64,000 bases of DNA. Origin: Flavobacterium aeripolare. Lineage in GTDB: Bacteria; Bacteroidota; Bacteroidia; Flavobacteriales; Flavobacteriaceae. Numbering within the stretch: the stretch's first letter is position 1; the number at the start of each line of letters is the position of its first letter. The position numbers and the translations under genes were made by a program. Location of the stretch: positions 1-64,000 of the forward strand of contig NZ_JABSNL010000014.1 in NCBI RefSeq assembly GCF_013294025.1, read 5' to 3'. Below the pieces are notes generated by a model that saw only the letters and a list, made by a program, of their open reading frames with translations, ran no database searches and was not told the origin of the DNA. Of the stretch, positions 26,907-35,747 are shown piece by piece.

Positions 26907-28940
26907 TTAGTTTTGTGAAGTAGGTTCTACTTTTGTTGCGGTAGCTGTATTTTTTATTGCTGTTGTCGCTGTTTTTGGTACTGTAGTGGTTGTTGCAGCC
27001 TTTACTGCAGTTGGTTTTGCAGTGCTTTCTTTAACCAAAGCATTTACAGCGGCTGTTATTACAGAATTATCCATTTTAGGTGTTGTTTCAATGGCACTTG
27101 CTTCGGCCATTCCTCCTAATTTAGCATAGCGATCTCTTAAGCTTATCTTTAAAACTCTCGTTTCGAGATCCACTCTAGAAATCTTTTTGCGTAAATATTT
27201 TTCGATCATTAAACTTGCTATAGGTCCAGCGATTGTGGCTCCAAATCCTCCGTTTTCGACCATAACAGCAATTGCTATTTTTGGGTTATCCTTTGGTGCA
27301 AAAGCAACAAATATCGAGTGGTCTTCAAGTTTGACTCTTTTACCATCAATTTTAGCGTAATTTTCGGCAGTACCTGTTTTTCCACAAATGTCGATACCCT
27401 CCACACGTAGGCTTCGAGCAGTACCCATATTATATACATCAAATAAACCTTGAATTACGGGTTTGTAGAAACGCTTGTCAATAGTAGTAACATGCTTCTC
27501 AGTAAATTTTGGATCAATTGCTCCTCCTTTAATTTTTTTGATGATATGAGGCGTATAGTAATAACCTTCATTAGCTACTGTTGCCATCATGTTTGCTAAT
27601 TGAATAGGCGTCATTAAAACTTCTCCTTGTCCAATCGAGTTTGAGATAATAGTAGTACTTCTCCAGCCTCCATTAGGATAGATTTTTTTGTATGTTTTAG
27701 AATCGGGTACGTTTCCTCTTTTTCCAGTAGGTAAATCGTAACCCATGAAAGAACCTAATCCAAAACTTCTAACATGTTTGCTCCAGATATCAACAGCATT
27801 TGCGGGCTTCACATACTTGTTGATGGTGCGCATGTAAACATTTGCAAAGTAAGTGTTGCAAGAGTTATAGATTCCGTTATTTAGATTATGGGGCCCAAAA
27901 CCATGACATTTCATAAATCGTCCGCGACCATAACTAAAGCCGTGATGACACATAAACGAAGTTTGCTCGTCTATGACTCCTTCTTGTAAGCCAATTAGTC
28001 CGGTTAATATTTTAAAAGGTGATCCTGGAGGGTACTCGGCTAAAAGTCCTCTATCATAAAGTGGTTTGGCTATCGAGTCATGATACAATAAGGTGTAGTT
28101 TCTCGATCTTTCACGTCCTACTAAAATTGAAGGGTCATAAGAAGGCGCAGTAACAAGCGCCAGGATCTCACCAGTTTTAGGTTCGATTGCGACGATACCA
28201 CCTCTTTTATTAATCATCAACTGCTCGCCATATTTTTGTATTTCAGCGTCGAGTGAGAGATTGATGTCTTCACCTTGAACGGCAATAGTATCGTATTTTC
28301 CTTCCTTGTAAGAACCTATTTCGCGATTGAACTTGTCTTTCTGAAAATATTTCACGCCTTTAATACCACGTAAAATTTCCTCGTAGCTTTGTTCAACACC
28401 TTGTTTCCCTATTAAATCACCACTTTTGTAGTATTTATTTTTGGCTATCAGTTTTTCATTTACTTGTGTTATGAAACCAAAGACATTGGCTCCAAAATCA
28501 ACTTCGTAATCTCTTAAAGATCTTTTTTGGAAATAAAAACCTTCAAACTTTCTGATTTTTTCTTGGAAAGCAGCAAATTCACTTTTGTTAAGTTGGGCTA
28601 AAAATACAGAGGGTAGACGTGGACTGTATACTTTTGCTTTAGCTATTTTTTTAATATAATCCTCTTTTGTGATTTTAAGTAGACCACAAAATTCTAAGGT
28701 ATCGATGTTTTTCAGCTCTCTAGGTATCACCATGATATCATAAGAAGCTTGATTTGCTACTAAAAGTTTTCCATTTCGATCATAAATATACCCTCTTTCA
28801 GGATAATCATATTGAATTTTAATGGCGTTGTTTTCTGATTTTAATTTGAAGGTATCGTTGATTACCTGCAAATAAAATATGCGAATTAGTAGCAAGGATG
28901 CTGCGATAATAATTAAAGAAGGCAGCAGAAATTTTCTCAT
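26907..28940 (-). CDS. mrdA: Penicillin-binding protein 2 (elongasome transpeptidase)
   Basis: 677 residues with one N-terminal membrane anchor. The dimerisation domain (about 45-220, PERGYIYDRNGKLLVAN) precedes the transpeptidase domain with all three active-site motifs: SxxK (Ser307-Lys310 in PPGSPFK), SxN (Ser360-Asn362 in YNSCNTYF) and KTG (Lys521-Gly523 in CGKTGTAEN). It cross-links side-wall peptidoglycan with RodA. The C-terminal tail (about 625-677) is a low-complexity Ala/Thr/Lys run, absent from E. coli PBP2 and probably disordered. The start codon overlaps the mreD stop by 4 nt (ATGA), indicating translational coupling. Confidence 0.96.
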   Translation of the reverse strand: MRKFLLPSLIIIAASLLLIRIFYLQVINDTFKLKSENNAIKIQYDYPERGYIYDRNGKLLVANQASYDIMVIPRELKNIDTLEFCGLLKITKEDYIKKIAKAKVYSPRLPSVFLAQLNKSEFAAFQEKIRKFEGFYFQKRSLRDYEVDFGANVFGFITQVNEKLIAKNKYYKSGDLIGKQGVEQSYEEILRGIKGVKYFQKDKFNREIGSYKEGKYDTIAVQGEDINLSLDAEIQKYGEQLMINKRGGIVAIEPKTGEILALVTAPSYDPSILVGRERSRNYTLLYHDSIAKPLYDRGLLAEYPPGSPFKILTGLIGLQEGVIDEQTSFMCHHGFSYGRGRFMKCHGFGPHNLNNGIYNSCNTYFANVYMRTINKYVKPANAVDIWSKHVRSFGLGSFMGYDLPTGKRGNVPDSKTYKKIYPNGGWRSTTIISNSIGQGEVLMTPIQLANMMATVANEGYYYTPHIIKKIKGGAIDPKFTEKHVTTIDKRFYKPVIQGLFDVYNMGTARSLRVEGIDICGKTGTAENYAKIDGKRVKLEDHSIFVAFAPKDNPKIAIAVMVENGGFGATIAGPIASLMIEKYLRKKISRVDLETRVLKISLRDRYAKLGGMAEASAIETTPKMDNSVITAAVNALVKESTAKPTAVKAATTTTVPKTATTAIKNTATATKVEPTSQN

Positions 28941-29443
28941 CGTTTGTTTGGCTTAATAAGGTATATTATGATAATGCAACTGATAACTGTAAAAATAGTG
29001 CTTAAAAAAGCACGTAATAAAATATCTAGTAAGAAACTGACTTGAAAAGCTTCTAATATAAACAATGTAAAATGATGAACGACTACCGAAATTAAAATAA
29101 AAGAGAATCGTTCAGGTGTTAAAACGTCGTTTAATTTAATCGTTTGGTATTCATAACTAACACCAAAAGAAAATTTAAATATGGAAGGTCTTACAAATGC
29201 TAGTACTAGACAAGCAGTAGTGTGAATTCCACCAGAATTTGAAAAAATATCCATTACTAATCCTAGCAAAAAGCTAGCCACTAATAATCCCGATTTGTTA
29301 CCATTTACGGGATACAAGATGATGAATAAAATATAAGGTAAAGGCATTATAAAACCTAGAAACCCCATATTGTTGAAAAAGATAATTTGAACGGCTAATA
29401 ATAAAATGAACCGTGAAATATTGACTAACAAAGTGCTATTCAT
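28937..29443 (-). CDS. mreD: Rod shape-determining protein MreD
   Basis: 168 residues with five or six membrane segments, including the family-like stretch MPLPYILFIILYPVNGNKSGLLVASFLLGLVMDIF. MreD is an inner-membrane partner of MreC in the elongasome. Identification rests mostly on position between mreC (8-nt overlap) and the PBP2 gene (4-nt overlap), together with size and topology, because the sequence itself is poorly conserved across phyla. Confidence 0.9.
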   Translation of the reverse strand: MNSTLLVNISRFILLLAVQIIFFNNMGFLGFIMPLPYILFIILYPVNGNKSGLLVASFLLGLVMDIFSNSGGIHTTACLVLAFVRPSIFKFSFGVSYEYQTIKLNDVLTPERFSFILISVVVHHFTLFILEAFQVSFLLDILLRAFLSTIFTVISCIIIIYLIKPNKR

Positions 29444-30260
29444 GTTTCGTGGTTTTTTCTAAATTATTAAATTCTCTTCTGTTTTTACTCTTGATTACAT
29501 AAACATGTCCAAGATTAGTCATGTCATTAAAGAGTTTTACATTGATAGTGTAGTAGTGTGTTTTGTTATCAATTTCTACTTTGTCTACGGTACCAATGTT
29601 GATGTTTTCAGGAAAGATCACTGATTGACCTCCTGTAACGATCGTATCTCCTTTTCTAATAGCTGCTAGTCTAGGAACGTCAATTAATTGTACAAAACCA
29701 GTGCTTCTACCATTCCAAATTAAAGAACCAAAGTGATTAGACTTCTTGATTTTTGCATTGATATGAGATTGGACGTTCAAGATGCTCACAACTGTAGCGA
29801 AATTTTTAGAAGTTTTGTCTATAATCCCTACAATCCCTAAATTGTTTACGACACCCATATCAGGTTCTAGACCTGCGTCTGATCCTGAATCTAAAGTCAA
29901 GAAATTTTCATGTACATTAAAGGAGTTGTGTATTACCTTTGAAACAACAATGTCTTCTGGTAATGTCACTTTTAAATTTTGGAATCTTTTTATAGCAGAA
30001 GAATCTTTTGATTTAAAAAGTAAGCTTTTAAGTCTTGCATTTTCTATTGCAAGAGCTTCGTTTTGTGTTTTAAGACTTAAGTATTCACCTACGTTATTAA
30101 TTTGCTCGTATACTCCGCCACTTAAAAAGTTAGCAGAACTAATAACCCTACTTTTATGGTAGGAGTGCGATTGCACGGTAAGCAGTAACGAAATGCATAA
30201 TAGCAGCAAAAACAGTATACGATTACTGTTTTTAAATAGAAAATTAAATATCTGCTGCAT
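29436..30260 (-). CDS. mreC: Rod shape-determining protein MreC
   Basis: 274 residues: a membrane anchor (about 14-30), a coiled-coil stretch (about 50-90, SLKTQNEALAIENARLKSLLF) and two beta-barrel domains in the periplasm (VSKVIHNSFNVHENFLTLDSGSDAGLEPDMGVVNNLGIVG; KGDTIVTGGQSVIFPENINIGTVDKV). These are the standard MreC features; it activates PBP2-RodA. It overlaps mreD by 8 nt. A 13-bp hairpin lies in the gap between mreB and this gene. Confidence 0.95.
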   Translation of the reverse strand: MQQIFNFLFKNSNRILFLLLLCISLLLTVQSHSYHKSRVISSANFLSGGVYEQINNVGEYLSLKTQNEALAIENARLKSLLFKSKDSSAIKRFQNLKVTLPEDIVVSKVIHNSFNVHENFLTLDSGSDAGLEPDMGVVNNLGIVGIIDKTSKNFATVVSILNVQSHINAKIKKSNHFGSLIWNGRSTGFVQLIDVPRLAAIRKGDTIVTGGQSVIFPENINIGTVDKVEIDNKTHYYTINVKLFNDMTNLGHVYVIKSKNRREFNNLEKTTKHE

Positions 30261-30296
30261 TTCTTATTTATATTATAATGTTTAAAAATTTCTAAG

Positions 30297-30338
30297 AGTA
30301 GTTATGCATTAAAATTTGGTATTCAATGCATAACTACT
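30297..30338 (-). promoter_or_regulatory. Hairpin in the mreB-mreC gap
   Basis: A perfect 13-bp stem (30297-30309 with 30326-30338, AGTAGTTATGCAT) with a 16-nt loop lies 11 nt after the mreB stop. There is only a weak T-run behind it on the minus strand (AAATTTTTAAAC, beginning about 8 nt further on). It may be a partial terminator or an mRNA-end stabiliser that leaves mreB expressed above the downstream genes. Confidence 0.55.
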
Positions 30339-30349
30339 ATTTAGAATTC

Positions 30350-31378
30350 TTATTTGATCAAGATACTTTTGAATCTTGCTAAGTTTTTCAAAGCCATTCC
30401 AGTTCCTCTAACAACTGCTCTTAATGGATCTTCAGCAATATAAACAGGTAAATCTGTTTTTTGAGAAATTCTTTTATCTAAACCTCTCAACATTGATCCA
30501 CCACCAGCTAAGTAAATACCAGTATTGTAGATATCTGCTGCTAATTCAGGAGGAGTTTGCGATAATGTTTCCATTACAGCATCTTCGATTCGTTGAATAG
30601 ATTTGTCTAATGCTTTTGCTATTTCTCTGTAAGAAACATCTACTTGCTTAGGTTTACCTGTAAGTAAATCTCTACCTTGAACTGACATATCTTCTGGTGC
30701 TGTTTCAAGATCTTCTATTGCAGCTCCTATTTGGATTTTAATTTTTTCGGCAGTGCTTTCACCCACAAATAAATTGTGTTGTGTACGCATGTAGTATACG
30801 ATATCATTTGTAAAAACATCACCTGCAATTTTTACAGATTTGTCACAAACGATTCCACCTAGAGCAATAACTGCGATTTCAGTAGTACCACCACCTATAT
30901 CGACAATCATATTCCCCTTTGGTTGCATGATGTCAATTCCTATTCCTATAGCGGCTGCCATAGGTTCATGAATTAAATATACTTCCTTACCGTTTACACG
31001 TTCACATGACTCTTTTACCGCTCTCATTTCTACTTCGGTAATTCCAGAAGGAATACAAACTACCATACGTAAAGCTGGAGTGAACATTCTTTTTTTCAAT
31101 GCAGGTATGCTTTTAATAAACATACTAATCATTTTTTCTGAAGCATCAAAATCTGCAATTACACCGTCTTTCAAAGGTCTTATTGTTTTAATGTTTTCAT
31201 GTGTCTTACCCTGCATTAAGTTGGCTTCTTTACCAACGGCAATGATTTTACCAGAAATCCTATCTCTGGCAACAATTGATGGGCTGTCAATTACAACTTT
31301 ATCATTGTGAATGATTAAAGTGTTAGCTGTACCAAGGTCTATCGCGATATCCTCAGTCATGAAATCAAAAAATCCCAT
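30350..31378 (-). CDS. mreB: Cell shape actin homologue MreB
   Basis: 342 residues. MreB forms membrane-bound filaments that guide side-wall synthesis. Actin-fold motifs: DIAIDLGTANTLI (phosphate 1), MIVDIGGGTTEIAVIALGG (phosphate 2) and GIYLAGGGSMLRGLDKRIS (adenosine). The family's conserved VCIPSGITEVEMRAVKES and HEPMAAAIGIGI are present. Length is normal (about 340-347). It leads the shape operon, with its own -7 box just upstream and purH beyond that on the same strand. Confidence 0.98.
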   Translation of the reverse strand: MGFFDFMTEDIAIDLGTANTLIIHNDKVVIDSPSIVARDRISGKIIAVGKEANLMQGKTHENIKTIRPLKDGVIADFDASEKMISMFIKSIPALKKRMFTPALRMVVCIPSGITEVEMRAVKESCERVNGKEVYLIHEPMAAAIGIGIDIMQPKGNMIVDIGGGTTEIAVIALGGIVCDKSVKIAGDVFTNDIVYYMRTQHNLFVGESTAEKIKIQIGAAIEDLETAPEDMSVQGRDLLTGKPKQVDVSYREIAKALDKSIQRIEDAVMETLSQTPPELAADIYNTGIYLAGGGSMLRGLDKRISQKTDLPVYIAEDPLRAVVRGTGMALKNLARFKSILIK

Positions 31379-31418
31379 AAGTTTTTTAGGGGTTTAGAAG
31401 TTAAAAATTAAGAGCGCA

Positions 31419-31426
31419 CAAAGTTA
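31419..31426 (-). promoter_or_regulatory. -7 promoter box for mreB
   Basis: TAACTTTG on the minus strand fits TAnnTTTG and lies 40 nt before the mreB ATG, in the purH-mreB gap. It suggests that the shape operon can start independently of purH. Confidence 0.55.
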
Positions 31427-31432
31427 AACAAA

Positions 31433-32959
31433 TTAATGTTTAAAATGACGTGTTCCTGTAAATACCATTGCAAGTTTATTTTCATTGCAATAATTGATGC
31501 TTAATTCGTCTTTAATTGATCCTCCTGGTTGAATAACAGCTGTTATGCCAGCATTTTTTGCTATCTCTACACAGTCAGGAAAAGGGAAGAAGGCGTCGCT
31601 GGCCATTGATGTGCCAGTTAAGTCAAATCCAAATACTCTTGCTTTTTCAATTGCTTGTAATAAAGCATCTACTCGAGATGTTTGACCTGTTCCAGATGAA
31701 ATAAGAGTACCGTTCTTTGCAAAAACGATGGTGTTAGATTTAGTGTTCTTGCAAACTTTTGATGCAAAAATCAAATCTTCTATTTCTTGTTCTGTCGGAC
31801 TTGTTAGGGTAACGGTTCTTAGATCTTCTTTATTGTCTGTAATATTGTTTCTTTCTTGAATTAACAAACCGTTTAGACAAGTTCTTACTTGTTTTGATGG
31901 TAATGCCACTTCGTTTTGAACTAAGATAATTCGGTTTTTCTTCTCTTGTAAGATCGTGATTGCCTCTTCGTCATATTCAGGCGCTATTACTACTTCACAA
32001 AACAATTTGTTTATTTCGTTTGCTGTCGCAACATCAATTTTAACATTCGATATTAATACACCACCAAAGGCAGATGTAGGATCGCAAGCTAAAGCGGCAA
32101 CATAGGCTTCACTAATGGTGCTTCTAGATGCTAAACCGCAAGCGTTATTGTGTTTTAAAATGGCAAATGTAGGTCCGTCATTTTTAAATTCGTTAATTAA
32201 ATTAACTGCGGCGTCTACGTCTAGTAAGTTATTGTATGATAATTCTTTTCCGTGTATTTTATTGAACATTGCCTCAAAGTCACCAAAGAAAAATCCTTTT
32301 TGATGTGGGTTTTCGCCATATCTTAATACTTGACCGTCAGCGATACTTTCTTTATAAACTGTTTCATCAGTATTAAAGTAATTAAAGATTGCTGTATCGT
32401 AGTGAGAAGATACATGAAATGCTTTTGTTGCAAGTAATTTTCTTTCTGCTAATGTTGTTGCACCATTATTGTTTGTAATCATATCTAGAAGTAGGCTGTA
32501 TTCGTCTACTGATGCTACGATTGCTGTGTCTTTAAAGTTTTTAGCAGCTGCTCTAATTAAAGAAATACCACCAATATCTATTTTTTCGATAATATCTGAT
32601 TCGCTTGCTCCAGATGCTACTGTTTTTTCAAACGGGTATAAATCAACAATTACTAAATCAATTTGAGGAATATCAAACTCTTTCATTTGTTGTACATCAC
32701 TTTCATTGTCTTGGCGATTTAAAATTCCACCAAAAACTTTTGGGTGTAATGTTTTTACTCTACCACCTAGAATTGAGGGGTATGAAGTAACATCTTCAAC
32801 TGCTACAACGGGAATTCCTAGGCTTTTTATGAAGTCTTCTGTTCCTCCTGTTGAATAAAGTGTAACATTTTGATCGTTTAGTAGTCTTACAATAGGTTCA
32901 AGGCCTTCTTTCGAAAAAACTGAAATTAATGCAGATTTAATTGTTTTTGTTGTGTCCAT
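31433..32959 (-). CDS. purH: Bifunctional AICAR transformylase / IMP cyclohydrolase
   Basis: 508 residues carrying the last two steps of IMP synthesis. The N-terminal MGS-like cyclohydrolase domain (about 1-190) has YSTGGTEDFIKSLGIPV and GGRVKTLHPKVFGGIL. The C-terminal transformylase domain has RYGENPHQKGFFF, the catalytic KHNNACG and the C-terminal signature SDAFFPFPDCVEIAKNAGITAVIQPGGS. The length fits family members. It is upstream of mreB on the same strand, with promoters before each. Confidence 0.98.
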   Translation of the reverse strand: MDTTKTIKSALISVFSKEGLEPIVRLLNDQNVTLYSTGGTEDFIKSLGIPVVAVEDVTSYPSILGGRVKTLHPKVFGGILNRQDNESDVQQMKEFDIPQIDLVIVDLYPFEKTVASGASESDIIEKIDIGGISLIRAAAKNFKDTAIVASVDEYSLLLDMITNNNGATTLAERKLLATKAFHVSSHYDTAIFNYFNTDETVYKESIADGQVLRYGENPHQKGFFFGDFEAMFNKIHGKELSYNNLLDVDAAVNLINEFKNDGPTFAILKHNNACGLASRSTISEAYVAALACDPTSAFGGVLISNVKIDVATANEINKLFCEVVIAPEYDEEAITILQEKKNRIILVQNEVALPSKQVRTCLNGLLIQERNNITDNKEDLRTVTLTSPTEQEIEDLIFASKVCKNTKSNTIVFAKNGTLISSGTGQTSRVDALLQAIEKARVFGFDLTGTSMASDAFFPFPDCVEIAKNAGITAVIQPGGSIKDELSINYCNENKLAMVFTGTRHFKH

Positions 32960-32981
32960 GTGTAGTTATAGTTATAAAGTG

Positions 32982-32989
32982 CAAAAATA
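32982..32989 (-). promoter_or_regulatory. -7 promoter box for purH
   Basis: TATTTTTG on the minus strand matches TAnnTTTG and lies 22 nt before the purH start codon. Confidence 0.6.
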
Positions 32990-33156
32990 GTTTTTTAAAG
33001 TTAAAATTAAACTATTTGAAAAAGAGATAATTTGGAAATAAAGACCATATCTTATTTAATTTATAAAATATAGCAGTAACGGTAGAAGCAATACACATTT
33101 GATTAGGTTTTTGAGGAATATTTATAGAATTTTACTTTAACAGAAATTAATATATT

Positions 33157-34407
33157 ATGATAGTCTATCTTCGATTATTAAAAGAGAGTTTTACGTTTGC
33201 AATCAATGCGTTAACAAATAATAAGCTGCGTACTTTGCTTTCATTATTAGGGGTGACTATTGGTATCTTATCTATTATTGCAGTGCTTGCTGCGGTAGAT
33301 TCCTTAGATCGAAAAATCACTAAAGATTTAAGTAGTTTAGATAAAAACACCATTTATCTAATGCGTTTTTCTTTTGGTCCTTCGGATATTCCGCAATGGA
33401 AACGCGAACAATTTCCTAATGTAAGTTATGACGAGTACATCACATTAAAGAATTCAATTAATAATACCGATCAAGTAGGTTATCAGTTATTTGTAAAAAA
33501 GGAAAGTATTAAATACGAATCTAAAACGGTTAGCGATGTAAACGTTGTGCCTGTTTCTAACGAATTTATCGATATTGGTGGTTTGGAATTTGATACGGGT
33601 CGTTTTTATAATGAATCTGAATCTAATTCTGGTACGGCAGTAATTGTTCTTGGTAGTGAAATAGCAGAAGGTCTTTTTGGACAAATAGATCCTATAGGTA
33701 AAAATCTACGATTATATGGTCAACGTTTTACTGTTATAGGTGTCTTAAAAAAGCAAGGAGAAGGTTTGTTTGGAGATAGTAACGATACATCGGTGTATTT
33801 ACCTGTGAATTTTTTAAGAAGACTTTACGGTGATAATAACGATTCGATGACACCGGTTATTTTATTAAAACCAAATAAAGGTATAGACATGGCAGCTTAT
33901 AAAGCAGATGTGATTCAGAAACTTAGAGCTGCTCGCGGACTAAAAGCGGGAGAGATTGACAACTTTTTTATTAATGTATTATCTGGATTTACTGATTTTA
34001 TAGATGGAATCATTGGTCAAATGAATTTTGTAGGTTGGATAATTAGTGGTTTTTCATTGTTAGTAGGAGGGTTCGGAATCGCAAATATCATGTTTGTTTC
34101 AGTAAAAGAACGTACTAATTTGATAGGTATTCAAAAATCGCTTGGCGCTAAAAATCATTTCATACTCTTTCAGTTTTTGTTTGAGGCAATCATTTTGTCA
34201 GTAATTGGAGGAATCATAGGATTGATCATGGTATGGATAATTTCGATAATTATTACCAATGTTTTAGACTTTGAGTTTGTGCTTAGTACAGGGAATATAA
34301 TTTTAGGTACGGTATTGGCAGCAATCATTGGTCTTATATCAGGTATCTTACCCGCGATTAGTGCGTCTAGGCTAGATCCAGTTGAGGCTATACGTACAGG
34401 AATGTAG
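33157..34407 (+). CDS. MacB/FtsX-type ABC transporter permease
   Basis: 416 residues. An N-terminal membrane segment (about 22-45, NNKLRTLLSLLGVTIGILSIIAVLA) is followed by a periplasmic MacB core (about 50-285) and a C-terminal FtsX domain with three membrane segments containing VSVKERTNLIGIQKSLGAKNHFILFQFLFEAIILS and GILPAISASRLDPVEAIRTGM. This is a type VII ABC permease, the group that includes MacB and LolCE-like transporters. No ATPase gene is adjacent, so the partner is elsewhere. Substrate unknown (lipoprotein, toxin or drug export are possible). The gene stands alone between purH (divergent) and the dehydrogenase. Confidence 0.88.
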   Translation: MIVYLRLLKESFTFAINALTNNKLRTLLSLLGVTIGILSIIAVLAAVDSLDRKITKDLSSLDKNTIYLMRFSFGPSDIPQWKREQFPNVSYDEYITLKNSINNTDQVGYQLFVKKESIKYESKTVSDVNVVPVSNEFIDIGGLEFDTGRFYNESESNSGTAVIVLGSEIAEGLFGQIDPIGKNLRLYGQRFTVIGVLKKQGEGLFGDSNDTSVYLPVNFLRRLYGDNNDSMTPVILLKPNKGIDMAAYKADVIQKLRAARGLKAGEIDNFFINVLSGFTDFIDGIIGQMNFVGWIISGFSLLVGGFGIANIMFVSVKERTNLIGIQKSLGAKNHFILFQFLFEAIILSVIGGIIGLIMVWIISIIITNVLDFEFVLSTGNIILGTVLAAIIGLISGILPAISASRLDPVEAIRTGM

Positions 34408-34436
34408 TATTAAAGCTAACTTGAAAAGATTAATTA

Positions 34437-34480
34437 TTAACAATTGTTGAGGCTTCTATTTATGGTATTCTTAACAATTG
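34437..34480 (+). promoter_or_regulatory. Direct repeats upstream of alcohol dehydrogenase (possible operator)
   Basis: TTAACAATTG occurs twice, at 34437-34446 and 34471-34480 (34 nt apart, about three helical turns). The first copy sits in a perfect palindrome, AACAATTGTT (34439-34448). The second ends 16 nt before the -7 box, in the -33 region. This is a plausible binding site for a regulator of the dehydrogenase gene. Confidence 0.4.
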
Positions 34481-34496
34481 CATGGCGCTGTTTTTG

Positions 34497-34504
34497 TAAT
34501 TTTG
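34497..34504 (+). promoter_or_regulatory. -7 promoter box for alcohol dehydrogenase
   Basis: TAATTTTG matches TAnnTTTG and lies 23 nt before the ATG at 34528. A TTG at 34478-34480 is only 16 nt upstream, shorter than the usual 19-20. Confidence 0.55.
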
Positions 34505-34527
34505 CCCTCGAATTAAAATAAAAAATT

Positions 34528-35574
34528 ATGTCAGAAGTTAAAGCATATGCTGCTTACGATGCGGAAACGCCGTTAAAGCCGTACACATTTGAAAGAGATG
34601 AATTAAAAGAGAAAGAAATCCAAATCGAGATTCTTTATAGTGGTGTTTGTCACTCAGATATTCACACTGCAAAAGGAGATTGGGGACCAGCTATTTATCC
34701 TCTAGTTCCAGGTCACGAGATCGTAGGGCGCATTACTGCAGTAGGTAGTGCTGTAACTAAATTTACAGTAGGTGAACTTGCAGGTGTAGGTTGTTTTGTT
34801 GATTCATGTAGAACATGTCCAAGCTGTAAAGCTGGTGATGAGCAGTTATGTGATGAGGGAATGACAGGTACGTACAATAGCTATGAAAGAGGAACTAATA
34901 CACCTACTTACGGTGGTTACTCTACAAGTATTACTGTTGACGAAGAATATACTTTACACGTTTCAGATAAATTAGAGCTATCAGGAGTTGCTCCTTTATT
35001 ATGTGCAGGTATTACAACGTATTCTCCTTTACGTCGTTTAAACGTAGGGAAAGGGCACAAAGTGGGAGTTTTAGGTTTAGGTGGATTAGGACACATGGCA
35101 GTTAAATTTGCAGCCTCTTTTGGTGCAGAAGTTACTATGTTAAGCCATTCTCCTTCAAAAGAAGCAGATGCTAAAAAACTAGGAGCGCACCATTTTGCAT
35201 TGACTTCAAATCCTGAAGTAATGGAATCTCTTGCAGGTAAGTTTGATGTGATCTTAAACACTGTATCAGCTGAGCATGATTACAACGCTTACTTGAACTT
35301 ATTAAACACTAATGGAACAATGATCATTGTAGGAATTCCTAATTCTCCAGCGATTATTCCAGCGGCTACTTTAGTAATGAAACGTAGAAGTATCATGGGA
35401 AGTTTAATAGGTGGAATTGCTGAGACTCAAGAAATGTTAGATTATTGTGCAGAGCACAATATCACATCTGATGTTGAAGTAATCAATATGGATTATATCA
35501 ACGAAGCTTATGATAGAATGAACAAAAGCGATGTGAAATATCGTTTTGTAATTGATATGGCTTCTTTGAAATAG
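34528..35574 (+). CDS. Zinc-dependent NAD(P) alcohol dehydrogenase
   Basis: 348 residues of the medium-chain dehydrogenase family, cinnamyl-alcohol-dehydrogenase-like. The catalytic zinc site is in YSGVCHSDIHTAKGDWG and PGHEIVGRI. The structural zinc site has Cys residues in GCFVDSCRTCPSCKAGDEQLC. The nucleotide-binding GLGGLGHMAVKFA follows, and the next strand carries SHSPSK, suggesting NADP(H) preference. It probably reduces aldehydes. A -7 box and a pair of direct repeats lie upstream and a strong terminator follows, so it is monocistronic. Confidence 0.92.
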   Translation: MSEVKAYAAYDAETPLKPYTFERDELKEKEIQIEILYSGVCHSDIHTAKGDWGPAIYPLVPGHEIVGRITAVGSAVTKFTVGELAGVGCFVDSCRTCPSCKAGDEQLCDEGMTGTYNSYERGTNTPTYGGYSTSITVDEEYTLHVSDKLELSGVAPLLCAGITTYSPLRRLNVGKGHKVGVLGLGGLGHMAVKFAASFGAEVTMLSHSPSKEADAKKLGAHHFALTSNPEVMESLAGKFDVILNTVSAEHDYNAYLNLLNTNGTMIIVGIPNSPAIIPAATLVMKRRSIMGSLIGGIAETQEMLDYCAEHNITSDVEVINMDYINEAYDRMNKSDVKYRFVIDMASLK

Positions 35575-35595
35575 TAAGATAATGTTATTTATTAT

Positions 35596-35633
35596 AAACC
35601 GCCCAAGCGATCAATTGATTGTTTGGGCGGTTT
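35596..35633 (+). terminator. Terminator of alcohol dehydrogenase gene
   Basis: An 11-bp stem (35596-35606 with 35623-35633, AAACCGCCCAA) is followed by a run of Ts, 22 nt after the stop codon. Confidence 0.92.
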
Positions 35634-35693
35634 TTTTATTGGGTAATTTATCGCTGCTATTTATTTTGGCTTTAAGCCAAATTGCAACAAAAA

Positions 35694-35727
35694 AAAATGA
35701 GTTTGATAGTGCTATCAAACTCATTTT
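35694..35727 (-). terminator. Terminator of accD
   Basis: A 16-bp perfect stem (35694-35709 with 35712-35727, core GAGTTTGATAG) followed on the minus strand by a run of Ts, 20 nt after the accD stop. Confidence 0.9.
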
Positions 35728-35747
35728 ATACCTATTGTAGTTAGAAA

